Shown here: positions 45,781 through 56,482 of the stretch, one piece after another | Layout of the letters: every line of letters begins with the position of its first letter | Position numbering within the stretch: the stretch's first letter is position 1 | Source: Pleionea litopenaei | GTDB lineage: Bacteria > Pseudomonadota > Gammaproteobacteria > Enterobacterales > Kangiellaceae | Direction of reading: 5' to 3' | Assembly: GCF_031198435.1 (NCBI RefSeq) | Contig: NZ_CP133548.1 | Location: forward strand, 1,676,501 to 1,740,500 | Length of the DNA: 64,000 nt | The notes under the pieces: model-generated | Database searches by the model: none | Told to the model about the DNA's origin: nothing | The model's input: only the letters and a program-made list of their open reading frames with translations | Position numbers and translations under genes: made by a program

Positions 45781-45806
45781 CCATTAATTCTGTATCCACT
45801 CAACGT

Positions 45807-46510
45807 CGTAGGTCGGATTGACGAAGGAAACCCAACCTACTTTTATCGGTAGCTGGTTAAGAGTTACTGGTTAAGAAATGTTGGGTTACGCTTTGCTAAC
45901 CCAACCTACACTAACTCGCGGATGGTGATTCACACCCTACCCTTGAATCTCGACTTCGTAGGTCGGATTGACGAAGGAAACCCAACCTACTTTTATCGGT
46001 AGCTGGTTAAGAGTTACTGGTTAAGAAATGTTGGGTTACGCTTTGCTAACCCAACCTACACTAACTCGCGGATGGTGATTCACACCCTACCCTTGAATCT
46101 CGACTTCGTAGGTTGGGTTGACGAAGGAAACCCAACATGTTTTTATCGGTAGCTGGTTAAGAGTTACCGGTTAAGAAATGTTGAGTCACGCTTTGCTAAC
46201 CTAACCTACACTAACTCGCGGATGGTGATTCACACCCTACCCTATGATCTTGACTTCGTAGGTTGGGTTGACGAAGGAAACCCAACATGTTTTTATCGGT
46301 AGCTGGTTAAGAGTTACCGGTTAAGAAATGTTGAGTCACGCTTTGCTAACCTAACCTACACTAACTCGCGGATGGTGATTCACACCCTACCCTTAAATCT
46401 CGACTTCGTAGGTTGGGTTGACGAAGGAAACCCAACATGTTTTTATCGGTTACTGGTTAAGAGTTACTGGTTAAGAAATGTTGGGTTACGCTTTGCTAAC
46501 CCAACCTACG
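45807..46510. repeat. Five 150-bp tandem repeats with REP-like palindromes
   Basis: Units start at 45807, 45957, 46107, 46257 and 46407 (period 150, last shorter). Each contains a pair of imperfect palindromes: GTAGGTTGGGTT ... AACCCAACATG-type and GTTGGGTTACGCTTTGCT ... AACCCAACC. Units 1-2 share one variant (GGTCGGATTGACG), units 3-5 another (GGTTGGGTTGACG). No real ORF. A relic of the same type occurs near 61289. Confidence 0.9.
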
Positions 46511-46592
46511 TGTTCGCAATAATTAAATTAACTGAAACAACAAAAAAGCCGTCGAATAACAAAAGACCGTCGCCAAAAGGAGATTGAATTTG

Positions 46593-47930
46593 ATGCATCG
46601 TATAACTTCTCAAGCATTCATAAACTTACTATTTATTGCGCTTCTATCAATCATCTCGAGCTCAAACCTTATTGCATCAAACGCCACGAACAATACGCCA
46701 ACGCAATCTTTAAATTATGGTCAAACCTTTCAACATCAATCAAAAACCTTTAACCAACCCAGACGATATATGGTATCGCTTCCTGAGCGCTATTCTCTCT
46801 CATCGTATCGTTATCCAACCTTATACGTTTTAGATGGCGACTTTCAATTCCATCACGTAGCGAACACGGCAAAGCATCTTGCGCGCATGGGAAAGATTCC
46901 GCCGATGATTGTTGTTGGCGTGGCTTTTCAAGGTCCCGATGACTATTTATTGAGTAATACCTGGCCGATAGATTCAGAACCCGGCTACGGCGGCTCAAAG
47001 CAATTCTTAGACTATTTATATCAAGAGCTGGTGCCTACAATTGATAAGGAGTATCGAACCAATACAAGCAAAGCCTTGGCAGGCTACTCTCTCGGTGGGT
47101 TGTTGGTGTTGCAAAGTTATTTAGACAACGACAAACCCTTTAACGCGTTTTTGGCGATGAGTCCGAGTGTTTGGTTTGATGACATGTCATTGATTGCGAG
47201 GTTTAAAAAAGCGTTAACCAAGCGCGAGAACTCAGAACGATTCTTAAACCCTTTATTTCTCTCATTAGCCAATGAACGCGGCATGGGTGTCAATGAATTG
47301 GTTGCGGTATTGAAGAATAATGCCGATCAGCATCCATCGAAGCATTGGTCATTTAAGCACTACCCGAATGAAACCCATTACTCGACCGCCCTACCTGCTC
47401 TTTACGATGCTCTAACATTTCTTACACCGAATTATTTTCTCGATATGAAAGACCTCGTAAACTTTAAAAATTATCGTGGTGTATTGAACGCGTTTGCAGA
47501 GAAAAAATCGTTATGGTCTGGCTATCGAATGGATTGGTTGCAAAGCTATACTTTTGCTAAATACGTCTTTTATACTGAACAGCAAGCGCACGTTTATGAC
47601 ATTCTAAAGGCTATCAAAAAAGAATTCCCGGAATGGAACGACGGTAATTCTAATAAGGCCGCTAACATGACTGTTGACATGATTGCTATCGACTTCGCGT
47701 TAATGTTCAACCGTAATCAACAACCGCAACAAGCGCGCGAATTGTTGCAGTCGCTTGAACCAGAGGCACAAGGCTTACCGAAATGGCATTATCAATTGAG
47801 TTTAGCGTTTGCAGGCTTGAATAATTTAGAGCTTGCAAAACACCACCATGCTAAAGCCATTGAACTGGCGAAAAAGCATCAATTAGAAAGTTGGGAAATA
47901 TGGGAGCTAGAACCGCTGAAGTATCAGTAG
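46593..47930 (+). CDS. Secreted esterase (PF00756-like) with C-terminal helical domain
   Basis: 445 aa from the ATG at 46593 (AGGAG 10 nt upstream; a TTG start 3 codons earlier is possible). Signal peptide (HRITSQAFINLLFIALLSII). Serine elbow GYSLGG near residue 170, catalytic-His candidate HYPNETHYST, and WPIDSEPGYGGSKQFLDYLY, typical of IroE/esterase-D-type enzymes. The C-terminal 130 residues are TPR-like helices. Substrate could be a siderophore or acyl ester; unproven. Confidence 0.85.
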   Translation: MHRITSQAFINLLFIALLSIISSSNLIASNATNNTPTQSLNYGQTFQHQSKTFNQPRRYMVSLPERYSLSSYRYPTLYVLDGDFQFHHVANTAKHLARMGKIPPMIVVGVAFQGPDDYLLSNTWPIDSEPGYGGSKQFLDYLYQELVPTIDKEYRTNTSKALAGYSLGGLLVLQSYLDNDKPFNAFLAMSPSVWFDDMSLIARFKKALTKRENSERFLNPLFLSLANERGMGVNELVAVLKNNADQHPSKHWSFKHYPNETHYSTALPALYDALTFLTPNYFLDMKDLVNFKNYRGVLNAFAEKKSLWSGYRMDWLQSYTFAKYVFYTEQQAHVYDILKAIKKEFPEWNDGNSNKAANMTVDMIAIDFALMFNRNQQPQQARELLQSLEPEAQGLPKWHYQLSLAFAGLNNLELAKHHHAKAIELAKKHQLESWEIWELEPLKYQ

Positions 47931-47993
47931 GTGGGAGTGAATAGAGAATGAAGTGCTAATAGTTAGTTAAGTAGCTTAGATGTTCTAATAAAA

Positions 47994-48347
47994 CTATTCT
48001 TTTAAAACAGAAACGCTACGGTTTTTACTCTTAGCTTCTTTTAAAAACACTATTAAAGAATAGCAATTTTCTCTGTCAAAATAAGAAGGTTGTGCTTTTT
48101 CGGCTCCTGTCTCTAAAAGCACAATCAGCTCATCTAAATCCTCTATTTTGAACTCAGTATCACACCACTCTAAATTACAATGATACATTAAACAGAATCC
48201 ATGCCATCCATCTTTAGCTGGTTCATGAACATCGATAGCGGGCTCGAAATCATGATCACAAACTCTGATCCTCTCGATATCATCACTAAAGGTATACACA
48301 TCATGAACAGGATAGCTATCTGCACAACCTAAACTTAAATCATTCAT
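47994..48347 (-). CDS. Small hypothetical protein
   Basis: 117 aa, starting MNDLSLGCADSYPVHDVYTF. Acidic, with histidine/cysteine-rich stretches (FCLMYHCNLEWCDTEF) and no recognised domain. Part of a run of five small minus-strand genes to 49987. The 88-bp gap to 48436 is empty. Confidence 0.6.
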   Translation of the reverse strand: MNDLSLGCADSYPVHDVYTFSDDIERIRVCDHDFEPAIDVHEPAKDGWHGFCLMYHCNLEWCDTEFKIEDLDELIVLLETGAEKAQPSYFDRENCYSLIVFLKEAKSKNRSVSVLKE

Positions 48348-48435
48348 AGTATTATTGGTGGCTCACTCGATCACATTAATCACAACCGTATTGTTCTCAA
48401 TATCAGCTCTGTTTCTTACGCTCAGTTTCTCTGGC

Positions 48436-48651
48436 TCAGTTTTTTGATTTCAATTTCTTGGGTTCATTCTCATCATGCCAGTCCATTAGACAATGTGGGC
48501 ATTGTTTCGATAAGCTGGTCCGTAGTAACCCACCGCAAAACTTACACGGCGGGCCAGGATACTCAGCGTTTGGTCGCCCTGAGTGAGAAACCCATAATTT
48601 AGCCCATCCAACGCTGCATCCTGTAGCGTGTTTTAATTCTGCCATAGCCAA
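48436..48651 (-). CDS. Small zinc-ribbon protein
   Basis: 71 aa with two CxxC pairs (CKFCGG and CPHC) 18 residues apart, a zinc-ribbon arrangement. Start could be either of two Met codons in MAMAELKHATGC. Function unknown; cytoplasmic. Confidence 0.6.
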   Translation of the reverse strand: MAMAELKHATGCSVGWAKLWVSHSGRPNAEYPGPPCKFCGGLLRTSLSKQCPHCLMDWHDENEPKKLKSKN

Positions 48652-48681
48652 GCTATGTCTATTGCTTCTTATAATAACTCA

Positions 48682-49122
48682 TTACTTTTCATTGGCGAGA
48701 AGCTCCTTCAACATGAACTCATCAATATCTGCAACTCTTAATGGGTGATTTGGATTTTCGCTTAAAAAAGATTTAAGATCACTCAGTTTTTTGGGCAATT
48801 CAGCTCCATCATGTAACCCACTCCCTAGAAAACGAAAGCCATAAGCGTATAACCATTGTACCTTCTTCCATTGTTTTGAGTTTCCCTTTCTCGGCGCTGT
48901 GAAATTTCGCCCCATCATATACAGAGGCAATCTGCACTCATTGCACTTATACTTAACATGTTTATCAGGTGCTGGCTTTTTAAATGACTTTTGACAGTTA
49001 AAGCAAGCAAAAGCAATTAAATACTCTGGTCCACGATGTTTAAGATGAAGCTCAAGCTTTGCCACTTCTCTCGTTCCAGTTTGTCTTCTCAACTCCATCC
49101 TTCGTGATTTTTCTTCATTCAT
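48682..49122 (-). CDS. Zinc-ribbon hypothetical protein
   Basis: 146 aa. Four-cysteine ribbon: CFNCQKSFKKPAPDKHVKYK then CNEC. The N-terminus is very basic (RRMELRRQTGTREVAK) and the tail has a helix LSDLKSFLSENPNHPL. Likely a nucleic-acid or metal-binding small protein; unknown. Confidence 0.65.
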   Translation of the reverse strand: MNEEKSRRMELRRQTGTREVAKLELHLKHRGPEYLIAFACFNCQKSFKKPAPDKHVKYKCNECRLPLYMMGRNFTAPRKGNSKQWKKVQWLYAYGFRFLGSGLHDGAELPKKLSDLKSFLSENPNHPLRVADIDEFMLKELLANEK

Positions 49123-49161
49123 AATCTTTATTTTCTCTCTACCGAACGTTAAATAGTGGTG

Positions 49162-49491
49162 TTAACTGTATTTTCGGTACATTGCTTTGAGGTTTAACAT
49201 TGCTTCTAAGAAGTCATTTTCCTCATGCCGCTCAATCGGATTGCTCCAACCATCTTCTAGATTTGCATCAATAACATAAACCACAAACCTTCCATCCATT
49301 GTGACTTCGCATCCGTAATAGCCAAAATCCACAATATAACCTGTTTCTTTGTGAGTGAAGCTGAGCATATCTTCTCTAGGGTGGATTGCACCTTCACATT
49401 TTAAGACGCTCACATCGAAGCTTTCAAAGTGATAACTTAAAATGCCATCGGGGTCATGTATTTTCCATTTACTCTCATCGATTCGAAACAT
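49162..49491 (-). CDS. Small hypothetical protein
   Basis: 109 aa, starting MFRIDESKWKIHDPDGILSY. Strand-rich, aromatic (VDFGYYGCEVTMDGRFVVYV) and no motif known. Lies 4 bp after the DUF6265-like gene's stop at its upstream side (49496), so they may be coupled. Confidence 0.55.
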   Translation of the reverse strand: MFRIDESKWKIHDPDGILSYHFESFDVSVLKCEGAIHPREDMLSFTHKETGYIVDFGYYGCEVTMDGRFVVYVIDANLEDGWSNPIERHEENDFLEAMLNLKAMYRKYS

Positions 49492-49495
49492 GTTA

Positions 49496-49987
49496 TTACT
49501 TCAAATCGGCTTGCTTAAAATTCACTACAAATCCCTTTACACCATCTTCGGAAACTTTCACGCGCATCGTCTTTTCATCAATTTTGTAATAATCGATGCG
49601 CTTAGGAAAATCGTGATTTTGATTTTGGAAGAAATACTGACCATCACTACATTTAATGAGTTTAAGTGGAATAGGCAAGCTATTATGTTTGACCTTGGCA
49701 ATATAAAAGACCTCTCCTGACATTTTCACAATTCTCAGTGATTCAATGTTGGTCTTATTTCCTCTCTCAATAACGCTTCCACTTCCTTCGAGTGTATATG
49801 GGCTAACGACTGTCCATTGCTCGACGGTTTGTTTTGATGGTTTATCTGTATTGTTTTTTGGTTGACCGGCTTTCTGCTCATACCAAGTACCTTCGAGCCA
49901 TTGTAATTGATTTAAGCTTGAGCACTCTTCAGCACCTTGTGCTTTCGCTACAGCTAGGCTGAGCACTATTATTATTACGGCTTTCAT
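49496..49987 (-). CDS. Secreted DUF6265-like protein
   Basis: 163 aa with a short signal peptide (MKAVIIIVLSLAVAKAQGA). WLEGTWYEQ, EQWTVVSPYTLEGSGS and FFQNQNHDFPKRIDYYKI match the DUF6265 pattern (beta-barrel, likely extracytoplasmic). Function unknown. The ~120-bp gap to the next gene is empty. Confidence 0.75.
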   Translation of the reverse strand: MKAVIIIVLSLAVAKAQGAEECSSLNQLQWLEGTWYEQKAGQPKNNTDKPSKQTVEQWTVVSPYTLEGSGSVIERGNKTNIESLRIVKMSGEVFYIAKVKHNSLPIPLKLIKCSDGQYFFQNQNHDFPKRIDYYKIDEKTMRVKVSEDGVKGFVVNFKQADLK

Positions 49988-50105
49988 AGGCTATCACCTT
50001 TTTTAACTGCGATAGATTATATTGAAACTCTATTAATTAGGGAACTCATTGATTTAGCACGACCTCTAGTGGTTAGAGGTCTTTAAGTTATTCAATTTTC
50101 GTCTT

Positions 50106-50588
50106 TTAGAAGGTTATAAGCTTATAAATCGCTTGGTCTGTTAGGATATAGCAGACAATAATAGTCATTAGATTAATCAACGCACGTATGGCAAACGGTC
50201 TTTGTTGATAGGTCAGGGAGTATTTCTTAGAGATAACGACCATTATCCCCATTAACGTAAACCATGGGGTAAAGAATACTATAGGCTTTAACTTAACGAG
50301 TGCGATGGCTAAGTCATGCAAAGCACCACTGACTGCGAAGGTTAAAATGATCGAAAGCCATAATGGAAATATTTTGAGTAACGGCTTCATCACTTTGGTT
50401 GACAGATAGTATCCCCAGATAGGATTCCAATACTGCCAAAAACGATCGAATGAACCCGCACCTAATGATCGGGTGAGCATATTGCGCATTGAGTCCGGTG
50501 CACCAAGAGCCACACCATTACGATGTTTGACGAATTTTGAGAGGGTTAAGAGTTTTGGCAAGGGTTGGGGTCCTGATTGGTATTTCAT
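50106..50588 (-). CDS. Partial MBOAT-like membrane protein
   Basis: 160 aa. The segments GSFDRFWQYWNPIWGYYL and FPLWLSIILTFAVSGALHDL resemble the core of membrane-bound O-acyltransferases (conserved His in SGxxHD). There are about four hydrophobic segments and no N-terminal half, so it is either a compact member or a truncated gene. Substrate unknown. Confidence 0.55.
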   Translation of the reverse strand: MKYQSGPQPLPKLLTLSKFVKHRNGVALGAPDSMRNMLTRSLGAGSFDRFWQYWNPIWGYYLSTKVMKPLLKIFPLWLSIILTFAVSGALHDLAIALVKLKPIVFFTPWFTLMGIMVVISKKYSLTYQQRPFAIRALINLMTIIVCYILTDQAIYKLITF

Positions 50589-50996
50589 ATCTGGCTTAGA
50601 TATTTCGCATCTGGCTTAAATATAGTATATCGTGAATATCAATGAAACCTTTCTCCACTGTATATTTTATTCTCGCATCTTAGGCTTTCATAAAACAGAA
50701 TAATTAATCCAACTTAGAACTCGAGAATCTCTTTTACATTCCAAAGCCATAGAACCAACCTTGCGATGTCAAAACTCAAGTTGTGTTATCAGAAATAGCA
50801 TTCTTGGTATATTCACAATCTCTTCACGCTCTAATAAAAAGAAATTCTTCGCATCGGTCACGTTTTACAAAGAACAAATTGAAAAACTTTAAACAAAGTT
50901 CAATAGTTATCTAAGAATTTTTCATCAAAGCATCTTTAAAAATAACATTTATCTCGGAACAGTTTAAAGCAGGAAATTTAACTTAAAGGATTAACA
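50589..50996. other. AT-rich gap before the RHS gene
   Basis: 408 bp, strongly AT-rich, with no ORF or convincing hairpin. It probably carries the promoter of the RHS gene; a purine-rich AAAGG lies just before the ATG at 50997. Confidence 0.5.
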
Positions 50997-52763
50997 ATGA
51001 AAATACTCTACTATTTAGCTTACATTTACTTGGCTATAATTAGCTTTAACCATCTTCCGGCATACTCAGATGACAATAACGTCAGGATCATCGGTCAAAG
51101 AATTTGCCCTCTTGGATATCGAAAAGTAATTGATAGCAATGGACAAGTCTCCTGCTTTGGAGGCTTCGGATATATGGGATTTGCGTCAAATATCTCTCGC
51201 TTTTTATCAGATACAGGAAGCTACGACTTTGGGTTCAAAGCATTTACTGTTGATAATTCCTACACGGTTGGTCAATGCGATAGTGAAAATCCAACTTCCG
51301 ACCACCCTGTCATTCTATCTTCAGGTGTTAAGCGACTAGCAGAGCAGGACTTTACTACTGCTGGCCTTTACCCCCTTCACCTGACCAGGGAGTATCGTTC
51401 AAACTTTCAGAATATCGGAATGTTTGGATCGAACTGGTTCAGCTCATTCGACTTTCAGCTAAACTTCATACATCAAGGCGTTGTCTGTAAACCTGAGCCC
51501 GGTGTATCAGGGGGTTGTGACGGCTTGACTGTTCTAACCGCAATTCAATTAGTACGACCGGAGGGTGCAACTTACGCTCTTTCTTGGGACGCTCAAAAAG
51601 AGGTCTGGGTAGACAACAAACCAGATTCAATAGCCTATTTAGAGGAGCAACCGAATGGAAACTGGATTTACTATGGTGAAGATAAATTTATTGAAACTTA
51701 CAATTCTGATGGCTTTATTCTCACTAGAAAAGACGCGAACGGCGTTGGATTAACCTTTCACTATTCAAGTAGAAACAAGCTAAATAAGATAACTCACTCA
51801 AATGGACAACAAATCACCTTTTCTTGGACTGGAAACAAAGTCAATGCAGTGACAGATCCTTCTGGGAACACCTATAACTACAGTTACAATAGTCACGGGT
51901 ATCTTTCCAGTGTGACTTATCCAGGTTATCCATCTACTACTCGAACATATCATTATGAAAATAGTAATGCTAGACATCTAGTAACAGGAATTTCGATTAA
52001 TAATGCTCGCTACTCAAATTATACTTACGATACTAATGGTAGAGTTATAGAGAGTGGTCTTGTAAATGATATAGAAAAGAGTACGTTCAGCTATCTTTAC
52101 TCTTCAAATGGGTCGAGAACGACTGTAACAAACGCAGTAGGACAACAAACAGAGTATGGTTATACCAATGCAGGAGGAGTGCCAAAGCTCTATAATGTAC
52201 TAAATAGAGCTTCAAGTACCTGTCCTCTTACTTCTGCATATAAAACATACGACGACAATGGATTTCTAAAAAGCACTACCGATTTTGAAGGGAATTCTGA
52301 TAGATTTTCCTATAATGAAAAAGGTTTAGTTACCGAAGTTAAAAAGGGAATGTTAGCTAGTGGTCCTAGTAAAAGAATTGAGTACACATGGAATGATGAA
52401 ACTGACTTAATTGAAAGTGAAAAGATTTTTGATAAGAATAATAGCCTAATAAAAGAGACGGAATTTACTTATTCAAATAATGGTCCATCCAAATATAGAC
52501 CAAGTAGAGTTACGATCACAAACCATAGTGGTATTGGACAGATTAACTCACAGACTTTTACATATAACTATGTATTTAAAAATGGAATGCTTTCAGCAGA
52601 GACAGTCGATGGATCAGCTACCGATTTCGATGACAGAGTCACCTATAGCTATGATGATCATGGAAATCTAACCGAAATCACTTCAGCGAGTGGCGCTAAG
52701 ACAACCTATAGTAACTTCAATGCTTTAGGGCTTGCCGGTAGAGTTACTTATTCTGATGGGTGA
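50997..52763 (+). CDS. RHS/YD-repeat polymorphic toxin, N-terminal part (split by IS)
   Basis: 588 codons then TGA created by the IS end. Signal peptide MKILYYLAYIYLAIISFNHL. Then a short cysteine-containing domain, and RHS repeats from about residue 110 (YPLHLTREYRSNFQNIGMFG; later repeated Y.yD..G.l). The reading frame continues in the segment after the IS at 53977. Intact, it would be about 1,421 aa. The secreted RHS architecture suggests a contact- or secretion-dependent toxin carrier; the secretion route is unknown. Confidence 0.88.
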   Translation: MKILYYLAYIYLAIISFNHLPAYSDDNNVRIIGQRICPLGYRKVIDSNGQVSCFGGFGYMGFASNISRFLSDTGSYDFGFKAFTVDNSYTVGQCDSENPTSDHPVILSSGVKRLAEQDFTTAGLYPLHLTREYRSNFQNIGMFGSNWFSSFDFQLNFIHQGVVCKPEPGVSGGCDGLTVLTAIQLVRPEGATYALSWDAQKEVWVDNKPDSIAYLEEQPNGNWIYYGEDKFIETYNSDGFILTRKDANGVGLTFHYSSRNKLNKITHSNGQQITFSWTGNKVNAVTDPSGNTYNYSYNSHGYLSSVTYPGYPSTTRTYHYENSNARHLVTGISINNARYSNYTYDTNGRVIESGLVNDIEKSTFSYLYSSNGSRTTVTNAVGQQTEYGYTNAGGVPKLYNVLNRASSTCPLTSAYKTYDDNGFLKSTTDFEGNSDRFSYNEKGLVTEVKKGMLASGPSKRIEYTWNDETDLIESEKIFDKNNSLIKETEFTYSNNGPSKYRPSRVTITNHSGIGQINSQTFTYNYVFKNGMLSAETVDGSATDFDDRVTYSYDDHGNLTEITSASGAKTTYSNFNALGLAGRVTYSDG

Positions 52764-52824
52764 GGCTTACCCAATTTAACGGATACAGATTTCTTAGTTA
52801 CAATATCAGAAATGAGGTATCCAA

Positions 52825-53103
52825 ATGTCAAATAAAAAGTATTCTAAACAATTCAAGCTTGATGCGGTTCAGTTAGCGATATCAAGTGATCGCAGCACGG
52901 CTTCCATAGCACAAGAACTAGGCGTTAATCCAAACTCACTCTATAGCTGGGTCACCAAGTATCGGAGTGAATTGTTAGCGTCAGAAGTCGAGCTTACGCC
53001 AGAGCAGGAATTAAAACAACTCAGAAAAGAGGTGGCAGAACTCAGGCAGGAAAAAGAAATATTAAAAAAGGCAGCTGCCTACTTTGCGAAGCACCAAGCG
53101 TAA
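52825..53103 (+). CDS. IS3-family transposase OrfA
   Basis: 92 aa with N-terminal HTH (FKLDAVQLAISSDRSTASIA), C-terminal leucine-zipper-like helix (PEQELKQLRKEVAELRQEKE). The heptamer A-AAA-AAG at 53064-53070 is a canonical -1 slippery site, so an OrfAB fusion transposase is expected. Confidence 0.9.
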   Translation: MSNKKYSKQFKLDAVQLAISSDRSTASIAQELGVNPNSLYSWVTKYRSELLASEVELTPEQELKQLRKEVAELRQEKEILKKAAAYFAKHQA

Positions 53104-53945
53104 AATATCAGTTTATTGAAGAACACCCAGAGTTTAATGTTTATTTACAGTGTCGAGCTCTGGGCGTCTCTTATTCGGGTTATTACGATTGGCGAAGTAG
53201 GCCTCCGAGTGCACGACAAATCGAAGATGAACGCCTGCTCGGCAAGCTTGTAGAGTGTTTTAACGATAACGAACAGACCTATGGTGTCCCAAGGCTTACG
53301 AAGGAGCTGAAGGAATCAGGAGAACCCGTTAATCATAAGCGAGTGGCTCGCCTGAAACGGGAGAATAATATCTACCCTAAGCAGTTTAAAGCGTTCGTTG
53401 TCACAACCGACTCGAGTCATGGTAAGCCAGTGGCTAATAATTTGCTTAACCGAGAGTTTAAAGTTGAAGAAGCCAACCAAGTTTGGGTGAGTGATATTAC
53501 TTATATTCCGACGAGCACGGGTTGGATTTATCTGGCTGTTATCATCGACTTATATTCACGAGCGGTTATCGGTTGGCAGCTCGCAGAACACATGAAAGCG
53601 GAGCTTGTCTGTGATGCGGTTAAAATGGCTCAAGCGCGTCGAGGTTGCTTACCGAAGCTTTTTCATTCAGACCGAGGATGCCAGTATGTTTCTGAAGAAC
53701 TCGAATCGTTATTGGTTGGCGTCACTATCAGTATGAGCCGAAAAGGAAACTGCTGGGACAATGCCGTTGCTGAAAGCTTCTTTGGCACATTAAAAACCGA
53801 ACATGTGAACTTCGAAAATTACTTCAATCTACGAGAAGCAAGAATGAGCTTGTTTAGATATATCGAAGGATTTTATAATCGAAAGCGTCGTCACTCTCAT
53901 CTGGACTATAAAGCCCCGATGATATTTGAAGAGTCGGCAGCTTAA
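53070..53945 (+). CDS. IS3-family transposase OrfB (DDE integrase core)
   Basis: No standard start upstream; made mainly by -1 frameshift from OrfA at 53064-53070. Catalytic residues visible: D in [11 protein letters not shown] in [10 protein letters not shown] in [14 protein letters not shown]-terminal part [17 protein letters not shown] and helical HTH-like region follow. Full open frame with no internal stop, so it is probably active. Confidence 0.88.
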   Translation, partial: GSCLLCEAPSVKYQFIEEHPEFNVYLQCRALGVSYSGYYDWRSRPPSARQIEDERLLGKLVECFNDNEQTYGVPRLTKELKESGEPVNHKRVARLKRENNIYPKQFKAFVVTTDSSHGKPVANNLLNREFKVEEANQVWVSDITYIPTSTGWIYLAVIIDLYSRAVIGWQLAEHMKAELVCDAVKMAQARRGCLPKLFHSDRGCQYVSEELESLLVGVTISMSRKGNCWDNAVAESFFGTLKTEHVNFENYFNLREARMSLFRYIEGFYNRKRRHSHLDYKAPMIFEESAA

Positions 53946-53950
53946 AACCT

Positions 53951-56482
53951 GTGTCTGTTATTTGGGGTAAAGGTCATGGGACCTATAAAGAGTTTACATA
54001 CGATGAGCGAAGTAGATTGAAGTCAGTAACTCAATTAATTAATGGACGGCCATCAACCATTTACTATTACTATAATACACATGGTAAGATATCAAGAGTA
54101 AATTACTACGGCGAAAGAAGTATCAATTATACTTATGATAACGCAGGACGCTTAACTAGAAAACGACAGTTCGAAAACTCTATTACGCCTCATCAGTGGA
54201 CTGAGATAGAGGCGGTTTTCACATATGATTTGTTGTCTAATCTAATAAAGAAAGAGGTAACTAGAATTCTAACGAAAGAAGTCTATCGTCGCGGGGAGTG
54301 GATTGCAACAACCAGTAGAACCCCCCATTATAGTAAACGTTATGAATACGATACATTAGGTAGACTGAAAAAAAAGCGAAGCAATAACGGACAGTTTATT
54401 GAATATTCGTACAATGGCAATGGACAGATTCGAAGTATTAAAGATGCGTTAGGCAGAGTTTCTACTCGAGACTACAATGAACTAGGTCAACTAAAAACAA
54501 GTACAGATTCAACTAACCAAGTAACTTCGTTCGAATACGATTCCTTGGGCCGGCTAAAAGCAGTAATAGATCCAAGAGGAAAGAAAACGGAGTATACTGT
54601 AGATGCTTTTGGATTCTCGTGGAAAGATGTAAATCCTGATACAGGCACAACGAAAACATCATCAATACATCTCGATGGTCGACCTCAATCAATACTCAAA
54701 AACAACAATAAAATAATAAACTATTCATATGATAGTAATGGTCGCCTAAGAGCAATTAATTCAGACAATGGAAATCAAACATTTACTTATGACACCTGCA
54801 CTTATGGTCAATCAAAATTATGTAAAATTACCGATAATTCAGGTTCGACATCGTACCAATATAATTCCTGGGGAGCTTTAGATAGTCAGAGTCAAGTTAT
54901 AGATGGTGTTCGACTTGATCTAGACTACAGCTATGACGATAACGGTAGACTAAAAGATATACTCTATCCAAATGGGGTTAAAGTAAGATATGAATATAAT
55001 TTAAACACCGGCAATATTAAGGCAGTAAAAGTCTTGATAGGCAGTACTTGGAGATATCTAGTATCCGGAATAACCCATCAACCGACAGGTCCAATAAACA
55101 CAATGACCTATGCCAATGGTGCAATCAGAAGCAACTCATATGATTCTGACTGGCGGTTAACCGAAATTAGCAGCCCAGGAATACAGAACTTACGATTCCA
55201 ATATAACTCCGGCAATGAAATTACGAAGCTAACTAATGTAAGTTACAGAGCGAATACACAAACTTACGGTTACGATGATTTATCAAGACTAGAGTCTATT
55301 AGCTCACCCAGCACAAACCAACTTTTTAGTTATGACAACAATAATAATCGCAGAAATCATATAAATTCAGGAGCGACCACAACGCTAATTGTAGATGATA
55401 CAAGTGATCAGTTAAAAGAAACACAATCGAGTATCTTAAATCGACATTTTCAATATGATGAAAACGGCAATGTTTCATCTATGACTAGCTCTGATGGGGA
55501 TATTCTTGAAATAAGCTATAACAACTTTGAACAAGTCACTAAAATTAAGAAGGGAACAAATTCAACCTACTATAAAGTAAATGCTTTAGGACAAAGAGTC
55601 TATAAATCTGGCGCTTTGGGGACCTTTCGATACATATACGACTCGCAAGGAAAGCTACTTGCCGAAACCGCGAACAACTCTAGAAACCTTAGCACTATCT
55701 ATATTTATCTTGGTAATGAGATTATCGGAATCTACAGAAACGGTCAGATCTACTTTGTACATAATGACCACCTATCGAGACCAGAAGTTATCACAAATAT
55801 CAATAAACAGGTTATATGGAGAGCAAACAACTCTGCTTTTGGTCGCACTGTAGCGGTATCAACAATTGGAGATTTTAATATAGGTTTTCCTGGACAATAC
55901 TATGATAAAGAGTCTGGTTTATGGTACAACTATCACAGATACTACGATGCTAGCATTGGACGTTATTTACAGAGTGATCCAATAGGATTGGCTGGAGGTT
56001 TGAATACCTATGCCTATGTGGGAGGGAATCCAATTAGTTTTACTGATCCTAAGGGGCTTCAAAAATGTGAATGCGACAAGTTGAGAGCAAGAAAGGGCCA
56101 AGATCCAAAATTCATTCACTCTCTTAGGCCTGATGCTAATCTAGATAGCATGAGTTTAGTTCAAGCTCCGCTTTCACACGATGAGGCAGTAGCAATAAAT
56201 GATTCAAGAAGAAACGCTATGAGCGATAGAATAAATAACCATACAATTATCGCGGGACTTACAACATTTATTCCGAAAGGACCGGGCGCTTTTATTGGGG
56301 GAACAATTCTCGCTGTCCAAGCATCAGGGGGACTCAAAGTCAATATTCGAACGTCTCGAATGGGAGATATGATAATCAATCATCACTTTTCTCATGATGA
56401 TCATAGGTTCACCATTCAAGCAACAATAAGTTCTGAGGGTCGAGTTTTACACGCTAAAGTTATAGAGAAATCATGTGATTAA
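53951..56482 (+). CDS. RHS/YD-repeat polymorphic toxin, C-terminal part
   Basis: From the IS boundary (53977) on, the frame continues the RHS gene. It has many YD repeats (Y.YD..GRL), then the core-closing motif [20 protein letters not shown] with [14 protein letters not shown], the usual junction to the variable toxin. The last ~130 residues (from [16 protein letters not shown]) are the C-terminal tip; I recognise no nuclease or deaminase motif, though HHFSHDDHR is His-rich. The translation start at 53951 is artificial. The 3' end overlaps the candidate immunity gene by 8 nt. Confidence 0.88.
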   Translation: MSVIWGKGHGTYKEFTYDERSRLKSVTQLINGRPSTIYYYYNTHGKISRVNYYGERSINYTYDNAGRLTRKRQFENSITPHQWTEIEAVFTYDLLSNLIKKEVTRILTKEVYRRGEWIATTSRTPHYSKRYEYDTLGRLKKKRSNNGQFIEYSYNGNGQIRSIKDALGRVSTRDYNELGQLKTSTDSTNQVTSFEYDSLGRLKAVIDPRGKKTEYTVDAFGFSWKDVNPDTGTTKTSSIHLDGRPQSILKNNNKIINYSYDSNGRLRAINSDNGNQTFTYDTCTYGQSKLCKITDNSGSTSYQYNSWGALDSQSQVIDGVRLDLDYSYDDNGRLKDILYPNGVKVRYEYNLNTGNIKAVKVLIGSTWRYLVSGITHQPTGPINTMTYANGAIRSNSYDSDWRLTEISSPGIQNLRFQYNSGNEITKLTNVSYRANTQTYGYDDLSRLESISSPSTNQLFSYDNNNNRRNHINSGATTTLIVDDTSDQLKETQSSILNRHFQYDENGNVSSMTSSDGDILEISYNNFEQVTKIKKGTNSTYYKVNALGQRVYKSGALGTFRYIYDSQGKLLAETANNSRNLSTIYIYLGNEIIGIYRNGQIYFVHNDHLSRPEVITNINKQVIWRANNSAFGRTVAVSTIGDFNIGFPGQYYDKESGLWYNYHRYYDASIGRYLQSDPIGLAGGLNTYAYVGGNPISFTDPKGLQKCECDKLRARKGQDPKFIHSLRPDANLDSMSLVQAPLSHDEAVAINDSRRNAMSDRINNHTIIAGLTTFIPKGPGAFIGGTILAVQASGGLKVNIRTSRMGDMIINHHFSHDDHRFTIQATISSEGRVLHAKVIEKSCD

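Larger units (their letters stand above)
52761..53976 (+). mobile_element. IS3-family element (1,216 bp)
   Basis: Imperfect terminal inverted repeats: left TGAGGCTTACCC and, read inward, right TGACCTTTACCC, with an extended match through ACAGATTT/ACAGGTTT. Target duplication TGGG (52757-52760 and 53977-53980). Contains orfA and orfB joined by a -1 frameshift. It inserted into the RHS gene after the GGG codon. Confidence 0.92.

Noticed and set aside
45807-46510. CRISPR array
   Set aside because: Repeats are 150 bp with no unique spacers, and no cas genes are near.
46372-46587. 71-aa ORF in the repeats
   Set aside because: Formed by the tandem repeat sequence; no ribosome site or domain.
48348-50105. 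Further integron cassettes in the 48-50 kb small-gene run
   Set aside because: Intergenic gaps lack GTTRRRY/RYYYAAC pairs and stems.
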